NCBI RefSeq assembly: GCF_029960785.1
Contig: NZ_JASBQE010000103.1
Location: 1 to 41,356 of the forward strand
Source of the DNA: Polyangium sp. 15x6
GTDB taxonomy: Bacteria; Myxococcota_A; Polyangia; Polyangiales; Polyangiaceae
Direction of reading: 5' to 3'
Length of the DNA: 41,356 nucleotides
A model generated the notes under the pieces. It ran no database searches, was not told where the DNA came from, and saw only the letters and a list, made by a program, of their open reading frames with translations. Of this stretch, positions 35,440 to 41,356 are shown one piece after another; position 1 is the first letter of the stretch, and each line of letters starts with the position of its first letter. Made by a program: the position numbers and the translations under genes.

Positions 35440-37767
35440 GTGACGACCACAAGGCGCCCGGAAGAGCGCGAAGAGAGCGCGGCCCAGAACTTCATCCGGG
35501 CCATCATCAGCGAGGACCTCGAGAAGGGGCGCCACACGAAGGTGGTGACCCGCTTCCCGCCCGAGCCGAACGGCTACCTCCACATCGGCCATGCGAAGGC
35601 CATCTGCACGAACTTCGGCCTCGCCCGCGAGTTCGGCGGCGTCTGCCACCTGCGCATGGACGACACGAATCCCACGACGGAGGACGTCGAGTACGTCGAG
35701 AACATCCAGCGCGACGTCCGCTGGCTCGGCTTCGACTGGGGCGACAAGCTGTTTTACGCGTCCGACTACTTCGAGCGCCTCTACCAGTTCGCGGTCGAGC
35801 TCATCAAGAAGGGCAAGGCGTACGTCGACAGCCTGAGCGAGGCCGAGATCCGCGCGTATCGCGGCACGGTGAACGAGCCGGGCAAGCCGAGCCCCTACCG
35901 CGATCGCTCGATCGAGGAGAACCTCGACCTCTTCGAGCGCATGCGCAAGGGCGAGTTCGCCGAGGGCGCGCACGTCGTCCGGATGAAGGGCGACCTCGCC
36001 TCGCCCAACATGAAGATGCGCGACTGGCCGATGTACCGCATCAAGCGGGCGCATCACTACCGGACGGGCGACGCCTGGTGCATCTACCCGCTCTACGATT
36101 TCGCGCACAGCCTCTCGGACGCGATCGAGGGCATCACGCACTCGATCTGCACGCTCGAGTTCGACAACAACCGCGCGCTCTACGACTGGTTCGTGGAGAA
36201 CGTCGACGTGCCCGCGCGGCCGCGGCAATACGAGTTCGCGCGCCTCAACATCACGTACACCGTGATGAGCAAGCGCAAGCTGCTCGAGCTCGTCAAGGGC
36301 GGGCTCGTGCGCGGCTGGGACGATCCGCGCATGCCGACGCTCGCGGGCATGCGCCGCCGCGGCATCACGCCCGACTCCCTCCGCGCCTTCTGCGAGGAGA
36401 TCGGCGTCGCCAAGACGAACAGCACCGTCGAGGTCGAGAAGTTCGAGTCCTGCATCCGCGCCGACCTCGATCGCCGCGCCGGCCGCGTGATGGCCGTGCT
36501 CCGGCCGATCAAGGTCGTCATCGAGAACTACCCCGAGGGCAAGGTCGAGGAGTTCGAAGCCCCGCTCTTCCCCGACGAGCCCGGCAAGGGCGGTACGAGG
36601 AAGATCCCGTTCTCGCGCGAGGTGTTCATCGAGCGCGACGACTTCACCTTGGATCCGCCGGACAAGTGGTTCCGCCTCGCGCCGGGCCGCGAGGTGCGGC
36701 TGCGGTATGCGTACATCGTGACGTGCAAGGACGTCGTGCGTGATCCCGCGACGGGCGAGGTGACCGAGATTCGCTGCACGTACGATCCGGAGACGCGCGA
36801 GGGCGCGGCCCAGGCCGGCAAGAAGGTGAAGGGCACGCTGCACTGGGTGAGCGCGGCGCACGCGCGGAGGGTCGAGGTGCGCCTCTACGACCGGCTCTTC
36901 CGCGACGAACGGCCGGATCTCGTGGAGGAAGGTCAGGACTGGAAGGCGGGGCTGAACCCCGAGTCGCTCGTGATCATCCCCGACGCCGCCGTCGAGCCGA
37001 GCCTCGCCTCGGCCGAGGGCGGAAAGCATTTCCAGTTCGAGCGCCAAGGTTTTTTCTTCGTCGACCCGATCGATTCGAAGCCCGGCGTGCCCGTCTTCAA
37101 TCGCACGGTCTCGCTGAAGGACTCCTGGGCGAAGATCGCCGAGCCGAAGCAGGAGGCGTCTCGGGCGAAGAAAGCCGAAGAGCCGAAGCCCGTCGTGAAG
37201 ACGAGCCCGGAGGAGCGCCTCGGAAAGCTCTCGCCGGAGGCACGGGCGATCGCGGAGGGGCTCGAGTCCCGGGGGCTCGGCCGCGAGGACGCGATCGTCC
37301 TGGCCGAGGACGCGGATCTACGCGCCTTCTACGAGCAGGCGATCGCGGCGCATCCGGGCCCGAAGACCGTGGCGAGCCTCGTCGTGAACGAGCTCGCCCG
37401 CAAGCTCGACGGCAAGAAGCCAAGCGCACTCCCGTTCGGCGGCGCGGCGCTCGGCGAGCTCGCGTCGCTCGTCGACGACCGCACGATCACGCCCACGATC
37501 GCGAAGGAAGTCCTCTCCGAGATGCTCACGAGCGGCGAGGCCCCGCGCGCGATCGTCGAGAAGAAGGGCATGCGCCAGGTCTCGGACGCCTCCGCACTCG
37601 AGCCGATCGTGGACAAGGTCCTCGCCGACAGCCCGAACGAAGTGAAGCGCTACAAGGAGGGCAACGTAAAACTCCTCGGCTTCTTCGTCGGCAAGGTGAT
37701 GAAGGCGTCCGGCGGCAAAGCCAACGCCGAGCGCGTGAACGAGCTCCTGCAGAAGAAGCTCGGCTGA
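35440..37767 (+). CDS. glnS: Glutamine-tRNA ligase with C-terminal YqeY/GatB-like extension
   Basis: A 775-residue protein. The first ~565 residues are class I Gln[18 protein letters not shown] (HIGH at 48-51), [32 protein letters not shown] (tRNA and Gln recognition), and [11 protein letters not shown] (KMSKS-like, about 275), followed by the two beta-barrels that read the anticodon. A charged linker ([19 protein letters not shown]) leads to a ~165-residue helical domain of the YqeY/GatB-tail type, ending [20 protein letters not shown], as in Deinococcus GlnRS, where it aids tRNA binding. E. coli GlnRS (~554 aa) lacks it. Start is GTG 35440 with GGAG upstream. Repeat copy C begins 9 bases after the stop. 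Confidence 0.96.
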   Translation: MTTTRRPEEREESAAQNFIRAIISEDLEKGRHTKVVTRFPPEPNGYLHIGHAKAICTNFGLAREFGGVCHLRMDDTNPTTEDVEYVENIQRDVRWLGFDWGDKLFYASDYFERLYQFAVELIKKGKAYVDSLSEAEIRAYRGTVNEPGKPSPYRDRSIEENLDLFERMRKGEFAEGAHVVRMKGDLASPNMKMRDWPMYRIKRAHHYRTGDAWCIYPLYDFAHSLSDAIEGITHSICTLEFDNNRALYDWFVENVDVPARPRQYEFARLNITYTVMSKRKLLELVKGGLVRGWDDPRMPTLAGMRRRGITPDSLRAFCEEIGVAKTNSTVEVEKFESCIRADLDRRAGRVMAVLRPIKVVIENYPEGKVEEFEAPLFPDEPGKGGTRKIPFSREVFIERDDFTLDPPDKWFRLAPGREVRLRYAYIVTCKDVVRDPATGEVTEIRCTYDPETREGAAQAGKKVKGTLHWVSAAHARRVEVRLYDRLFRDERPDLVEEGQDWKAGLNPESLVIIPDAAVEPSLASAEGGKHFQFERQGFFFVDPIDSKPGVPVFNRTVSLKDSWAKIAEPKQEASRAKKAEEPKPVVKTSPEERLGKLSPEARAIAEGLESRGLGREDAIVLAEDADLRAFYEQAIAAHPGPKTVASLVVNELARKLDGKKPSALPFGGAALGELASLVDDRTITPTIAKEVLSEMLTSGEAPRAIVEKKGMRQVSDASALEPIVDKVLADSPNEVKRYKEGNVKLLGFFVGKVMKASGGKANAERVNELLQKKLG

Positions 37768-37775
37768 GCCGCCGC

Positions 37776-38075
37776 GCCGGGGCTCTGCCCCGGGCCCCGC
37801 GGGGGCTGTCCGCCCCTCGACCCGGACCAGGGCAAGCCCTGGACCTTCAGGGGAAGAACTGCGCGATGCGCAGTTCTTCCCACAGGCCGGTGGCAAGACC
37901 AGGGACGGCGTTGCCAGTCGAAGCCGTCCTGGTGGGCAGGGCCGCTTGCGGTCTTGCCTCGTACCTGTTCGATGAACTGCGCATCGCGCAGTTCATCGAC
38001 CCCGGGTCCAGCGCTTGCGCTGGTCCGGGTCCAGGGGCGGACAGCCCCTGGTGGGGCCTGGGGCGAAGCCCCAGC
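37776..38075. repeat. Dispersed hairpin-rich element, complete copy C
   Basis: Third full copy, 300 bases. The inner hairpins lie at 37853-37879 (GAAGAACTGCGC stem) and 37971-37997 (GATGAACTGCGC stem), 118 bases apart as in copies A and B. The closing right stem is CTGGGGC-GAA-GCCCCAG. The centre shares an AGGCCGGTGG start and a GGTCTTG...CCTGTTC end with copies A and B but differs between. It fills most of the 360-base gap between glnS and the DUF3025 gene. Confidence 0.85.
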
Positions 38076-38127
38076 ACAGCGGCTCCAGGCTAGCGCGGAT
38101 GCCTCGCGGCGGACTACGCTGGGGCGC

Positions 38128-38943
38128 GTGATCGCCTGGGATCCGCGGTTCTTCCGGAAGAGCCCCCTTTATTGGCCAATCCGTGACATGGCCGTGCGCT
38201 TCGAGGGGGCTTTTGATTGGCCCTCGGTCGAGGCCGTGGACGAGACGCTCTCCGAGGCTGCGGGCGTCCATTTTCGCTTGCAGCCGCCGCGCCCCCGTCG
38301 CCGGCGCGGCCGTGGCCGTGGGCTGGTCGACCCGTCCTCGCTCTATGACGCCCGCATTCACGTCGAGGGGTGGGTGCCGACGCGCGCTGCGAGCTGGCAC
38401 GACTTCCTGAATGCGCTCGTCTGGGCTGCGTTTCCGGCGAGCAAGCGTGCGCTGCATGCCCGGCAGCACCGGGCCCTCTCGGCGCGGCTCGGCGACGCGC
38501 CGCGGGCGCTGCCGGATCGGCGCACGCGCGAGCAGGACGGGCTCGCGCTGCTCGACGAGGGCAGCTTGCTCTTGCTTGCCGTCGAGCCGCGCGCTCCCGT
38601 GATCGCGGCGGCGCTCGAGGCGCGGGACGTATCGGCCGTGCAAAACGAGATTTCTGCGGGAAGCGCCGTGGCCCTCGTCTTTGGCCATGCGCTGTACGAG
38701 AGCCTCTTGCCGGACGAACGTCCGTCGATATGGGCGATGGTGGCCCTGCTCCCCTGCCCTGGGCCTTTGCCGACGGACGGCGAGGGCTGCATCCGGCTTG
38801 CGGATGCGCGCCTTTCGGAGCGCATCACGACCCCGGGGACGTTCTCGCAGCCGGAGACGTTCCGGAGCTTGCCGCTCGACGAGCGGGTGCTTTGTGGGGC
38901 GTCAGTTCTTCGAGGAGAGCCAGGCGGCGAGCTCTTCGGGTGA
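38128..38943 (+). CDS. DUF3025 family protein
   Basis: A 271-residue protein starting at GTG 38128, just after repeat copy C. DUF3025 is recognised from the core EGWVPTRAASWHDFLNALVWAAFP followed by K-R-A-L-H-A-R-Q-H-R-A-L and EQDGLALLDEGSLLLL, then an FGHALYESLL helix. No biochemical function is established for the family as far as I know. The final ~25 residues (from about DERVLCGASV) look non-native: this stretch is antisense to another plausible reading frame (38902-38999) and adjoins a minisatellite, so the original C-terminus may have been replaced. Confidence 0.85.
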   Translation: MIAWDPRFFRKSPLYWPIRDMAVRFEGAFDWPSVEAVDETLSEAAGVHFRLQPPRPRRRRGRGRGLVDPSSLYDARIHVEGWVPTRAASWHDFLNALVWAAFPASKRALHARQHRALSARLGDAPRALPDRRTREQDGLALLDEGSLLLLAVEPRAPVIAAALEARDVSAVQNEISAGSAVALVFGHALYESLLPDERPSIWAMVALLPCPGPLPTDGEGCIRLADARLSERITTPGTFSQPETFRSLPLDERVLCGASVLRGEPGGELFG

Positions 38944-38999
38944 GAGATCGAGCACGAGGTCCCCGACCTGCTCGGCGCCGAGCGCGCTCGTCTGAACGT
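38902..38999 (-). pseudogene. Possible C-terminal gene remnant
   Basis: On the minus strand the frame ending in TGA at 38902 reads VQTSALGAEQVGDLVLDLSP followed by EELAAWLSSKN, an amphipathic acidic sequence quite unlike the Arg/Pro-rich noise of antisense frames here. Upstream it dissolves into the 42-bp repeats (MPPMPCRQHAGVIR per unit). It may be the tail of a gene whose front was destroyed by minisatellite expansion. It overlaps the end of the DUF3025 gene. Confidence 0.35.
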
Positions 39000-39000
39000 A

Positions 39001-39339
39001 GATCACCCCTGCGTGCTGTCGACAGGGCATCGGAGGCATCCTGATCACCCCTGCGTGCTGTCGACAGGGCATCGGAGGCATCCTGATCACCCCTGCGTGC
39101 TGTCGACAGGGCATCGGAGGCATCGGCATCATGCTCGCGGGCTGTCGACAGGGCATCGGATGGCATCGCCATCACCCTGACGCGCTGTCGACGGGCCTTC
39201 GAGGTAGTCGCCTTCATCCCTCACGTCCTGTCGACAGGGCATCGGAGGCATCGGCATCATGCTCGCGTGCTGTCGACGGGGCATCGGAGGCATCGTCATC
39301 ATTCTGACGCACTGTCGACAGCACCTCGGGGTGGTCGCC
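39001..39339. repeat. Minisatellite: eight tandem 42-43 bp units
   Basis: Units start at 39001, 39043, 39085, 39127, 39170, 39213, 39255 and 39297. The first three are essentially identical; the others diverge. The most constant part is CTGTCGACAGGGCATCGGAG followed by GCATC, and most units contain the perfect 10-bp palindrome CTGTCGACAG. A 42-bp period equals four turns of B-DNA, so the palindromes face the same side of the helix. The variable ~17 bases between cores are related to each other, which excludes CRISPR spacers. The array sits upstream of the promoter of the 39459 gene. Confidence 0.85.
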
Positions 39340-39406
39340 TTCCCGCTCCCGCTTCCTTCTCCGCTGTACTGCAGCATCCGCTCTTACCCCGTCTTCCGCA
39401 GGAGCC

Positions 39407-39436
39407 TTGACCCGCCGCGCGGACGCACTCTAGCGT
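39407..39436 (+). promoter_or_regulatory. Candidate promoter of the secreted SnoaL-like gene
   Basis: TTGACC (39407-39412) is followed after 18 bases by TAGCGT (39431-39436), about 22 bases before the start codon at 39459. It lies 68 bases downstream of the minisatellite. The -10 is weak. Confidence 0.4.
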
Positions 39437-39458
39437 AGGGAGTTCGAGGAGGTTGACA

Positions 39459-40082
39459 ATGGAGCAGAACAACCGATCGGGTTCACGGGCTTCTTGGGGT
39501 CGCATTGGAGCCGCGGCGTGCGCGGGTGCCATTGCGGCGATCGCACTCGGTGCGGCGAAGCCCGCCGAGGGTGGACCTCCCGGAGGGGGACTTCCCCCGG
39601 GCGGCGTTCCCGCCGCGCTGCAGCGCCTCGCCGACGAGGCGGAGATCGAGAAGCTGACCTACTGTTATGCCGAAGCCACCGACACCATCGGGCGAGGTGA
39701 TCTCGAGGGTGGGCGGGCCCTTTATCAGAAATGCTTCACGCCGAATGCCGTCGTGGCGGCGTATTACCCCGGCGACGATCCGAACGGCCCCCCCAGCTTG
39801 ACCTCGGGTCCGTCGGAATGGGCGGACGTCGCGCAGAACGAGTTCGTCACGGCCGGCTACGTCTCGACGCAGCACCTGAACGGCAACGTCGTCGTCAAAG
39901 TGCAAGGCAACACGGGCACGATGAAGACGTACCTCCAGGCGACGCACGTCCTCGAGCCGAACAGCGCCGTCGAAGTCGCCCACGGCTGGTATGACGATAT
40001 CGTCGTTCGCACCCCGCACGGCTGGAAGATCGCCAAGCGCACGCTGCACCTCCAGACGTTCCTGCGCCTCGAGTCGCCCTGA
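39459..40082 (+). CDS. Secreted SnoaL-like domain protein
   Basis: A 207-residue exported protein. ATG 39459 has an AGGAGG site about 6 bases upstream. The signal peptide is RIGAAACAGAIAAIALGAAK, followed by a Gly/Pro-rich linker (GGPPGGGLPPGG). From about residue 50 the sequence follows the SnoaL_4/NTF2 pattern: EAEIEKLTYCYAEATDTIGR, CFTPNAVV, then strands VVVKVQGNTGTMKTYLQATH and HGWYDDIVVRTPHGWKIAKR ending in a Leu-rich strand. The cavity-forming fold is kept, but the substrate is unknown; related domains act as isomerases, dehydratases or binding modules. It stands as a single gene between the minisatellite and the PAS-STAS gene. Confidence 0.75.
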   Translation: MEQNNRSGSRASWGRIGAAACAGAIAAIALGAAKPAEGGPPGGGLPPGGVPAALQRLADEAEIEKLTYCYAEATDTIGRGDLEGGRALYQKCFTPNAVVAAYYPGDDPNGPPSLTSGPSEWADVAQNEFVTAGYVSTQHLNGNVVVKVQGNTGTMKTYLQATHVLEPNSAVEVAHGWYDDIVVRTPHGWKIAKRTLHLQTFLRLESP

Positions 40083-40158
40083 CGAAGGAAGGACCCGGGG
40101 GGGGCGGGTCGCTGCGAGACCGAGGATCACGGCGCGCATTGACGAAGGATTTCCTTCC

Positions 40159-41316
40159 ATGTCTCAAGACGAGCACGGCCTGCAGTACGAATTCTTCTTC
40201 CAGACGTCCCGGGACCTCCTTTGCGTGCTGCGCGCCGATGGGCGCCTGCTCCGCACGAACGAGGTGTTTCGGAGCACGCTCGGGTATACAGAGTCGTCGC
40301 TCGCGGGCGAGGACTTCGCCCGGCTCGTGGTCTTCGAGGACGTCGCGCCCTTGCAAGCATTCCTGCGTTCGAGCGGGGATGACACGGAGATCAAGCTCAA
40401 TGCGAGGTTCTTGAACCGGGACCTGAGCCACCGGAGGCTCCTGTTCTTGCTGCGCCGGCTCGGCGGGAAGGTCTACGGGAGCGGGCTCGAGGTCGAGGCG
40501 CAGGAGCCCGTGGACGAATGGAAGAGGCGTCGGGATCTGCTCCAGAAGATGCAGGTGACGGGCCGGGTCGGCGGCTGGGACGTCGATCTCGCGACGTCGA
40601 CGCAGTACTGGACCGAGGAGACGTACCGGATTCACGAGCTACCCGTCGGGTTCGATCCGAACGTCGACGTGTCGTTTTACACGCCCGAGCATCAACCGAT
40701 CATCGGGGCGGCCTTCGAGGCGTGCGCCCGCGAGGGCACACCTTACGATCTGCAATTGCAGATCATCACGGCGAAGGGCCGTCGGCTCTGGGTGCGCACC
40801 TCGGGCATGGCGATCATGGAGAACGGCAAGGTCACGCGGGTCATCGGGGCCTTCCAGGACATCGACGACTACAAGCGCCGCGAGATCGAGCTGGAGGAGA
40901 AGCTCGCGATCATCGAGAAGCAGCGGTCGGAGATTCACGCGCTCTCGGTGCCGATCATCCAGGTATGGGACGACGTGCTCGCGCTGCCGGTCATGGGCGA
41001 GGTCGATCAGGCGCGCGCGGACGACATGACGGCGCGGCTGCTCGATGCAGTCGTGGCGCACGGGGCGCGGTTCGTGATCCTGGACCTGACCGGTGTGGAG
41101 GCCGTAGACGAGGGGACGGCGGAGCGGCTGTCGCGGATCCTGCGGGCGATCCGGCTGCTCGGCGCCGAGGGCCTCGTCACGGGGATCCGGCCAGCCCTGG
41201 CGCAGGCATTCATTCTGTGCCTCGGAAGCGGGTTCGAGGGCGTGACGACGCTGCGGAACCTGCGCGAGGCGATCCAGGTATGCATGCGAGGCGGCGCGCG
41301 GCGCGCCAAGCACTGA
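40159..41316 (+). CDS. PAS-PAS-STAS (RsbR-like) signalling protein
   Basis: A 385-residue cytoplasmic protein: PAS 1 (~1-120, LLCVLRADGRLLRTNEVFRS and TLGYTESSLAGEDF), PAS 2 with PAC (~125-255, GRVGGWDVDLATSTQYWTEE, LQIITAKGRRLWVRTSGMAI, VIGAFQDIDDYKRRE), a coiled linker (IELEEKLAIIEKQRSEIHAL), and a STAS domain (~263-375, VPIIQVWDDVLALPVMGEVD, FVILDLTGVEAVDEGTAERL, TGIRPALAQAF). This is the RsbR-type stressosome architecture with PAS sensors instead of non-haem globin. No RsbS, RsbT or other partner switch gene is in the window, so it is an orphan here. The PAS ligand is not predictable. A repeat fragment begins 6 bases after its stop. Confidence 0.88.
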   Translation: MSQDEHGLQYEFFFQTSRDLLCVLRADGRLLRTNEVFRSTLGYTESSLAGEDFARLVVFEDVAPLQAFLRSSGDDTEIKLNARFLNRDLSHRRLLFLLRRLGGKVYGSGLEVEAQEPVDEWKRRRDLLQKMQVTGRVGGWDVDLATSTQYWTEETYRIHELPVGFDPNVDVSFYTPEHQPIIGAAFEACAREGTPYDLQLQIITAKGRRLWVRTSGMAIMENGKVTRVIGAFQDIDDYKRREIELEEKLAIIEKQRSEIHALSVPIIQVWDDVLALPVMGEVDQARADDMTARLLDAVVAHGARFVILDLTGVEAVDEGTAERLSRILRAIRLLGAEGLVTGIRPALAQAFILCLGSGFEGVTTLRNLREAIQVCMRGGARRAKH

Positions 41317-41321
41317 GGGAT

Positions 41322-41356
41322 GCGCGGGGCGTTGCCCCGCACCCCAGCAGGGGGCT
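41322..41356. repeat. Partial dispersed hairpin repeat (left arm), cut by window end
   Basis: The hairpin GCGGGGC-GTT-GCCCCGC (41324-41340) is followed by ACCCCAGCAGGGGGCT. Its reverse complement matches positions 56-88 at the window start exactly over more than 30 bases, so this is the opposite arm of the same sub-variant. The rest lies outside the window. Confidence 0.75.

Noticed and set aside
34657-37047. Minus-strand open frame of ~800 codons opposite glnS
   Set aside because: GlnRS motifs on the plus strand are unambiguous; the minus frame is rich in Arg, His, Asp and Val typical of reversed codons.
38902-39156. Minus-strand repeat protein with MPPMPCRQHAGVIR units
   Set aside because: The units change length (42 and 43 bases) beyond the first three, breaking the frame, so a translated repeat protein is unlikely. 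Only the non-repeat tail is listed as a possible remnant.
39001-39339. CRISPR array
   Set aside because: Only ~17 bases separate the cores, and these are similar to each other rather than unique. The period is 42-43 and there are no cas genes.

Overview
This is a high-GC, gene-dense chromosomal segment that reads like a large-genome myxobacterium of the Polyangium/Sorangium type (Polyangiales). The inference rests on a MYXO-CTERM sorting signal, a MopE-like metal-binding region, an RCC1-repeat lipoprotein, many Cys-rich lipoproteins, a sigma-54 activator and a family of ~300-bp hairpin-rich intergenic repeats. I saw no rRNA, tRNA, prophage, transposase or CRISPR array.

Layout. 1-533: partial dispersed repeat and non-coding DNA with short palindromes. 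534-896: decayed glutathione S-transferase gene. 910-4388: envelope proteins and a TetR regulator. 4537-9779: a stand-alone LanM-dehydratase-like protein, a DTW-domain tRNA-modification enzyme, an NTF2-like protein, a cytochrome P450, a phosphatase remnant, an endonuclease V-like protein and a membrane protein. 9806-10103: the first complete dispersed element. 10157-12890: a secreted esterase and a KefB/KefC-type antiporter. 12953-17970 (minus): a four-gene cluster of secreted proteins, three of which carry four copies of an unnamed domain with an H-x-C-x-H signature. 18405-19569: a HipA-like kinase/DUF3037 pair. 19663-20425: two small Cys-rich lipoproteins.

20430-24525 is the most coherent system: a divergently transcribed RtcR-like sigma-54 activator faces an operon of RNA ligase rtcB, peptide chain release factor H (prfH) and an unnamed fourth gene. 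A GG-N10-GC sigma-54 promoter and three repeated dyad operators lie in the shared control region. The likely job is sensing damaged RNA, religating cleaved tRNA or rRNA, and dealing with ribosomes damaged at the decoding centre.

24653-31537 holds a beta-propeller-like lipoprotein, an MDR oxidoreductase, an ankyrin protein, a lipoprotein glutathione peroxidase and a hydrolase/acyl-CoA ligase operon. 31564-31863 is the second complete dispersed element, followed by a FabG-type reductase behind two palindromic operator-like sites. 32844-37767 encodes a secreted protein, an amidase, a haloalkane dehalogenase-like hydrolase and GlnRS with a C-terminal YqeY-like extension. 37776-38075 is the third complete element. 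38128-41316 holds a DUF3025 protein, an eight-copy 42-bp minisatellite carrying helically phased palindromes, a secreted SnoaL-like protein and a PAS-PAS-STAS protein. The window ends in another partial copy of the dispersed repeat.
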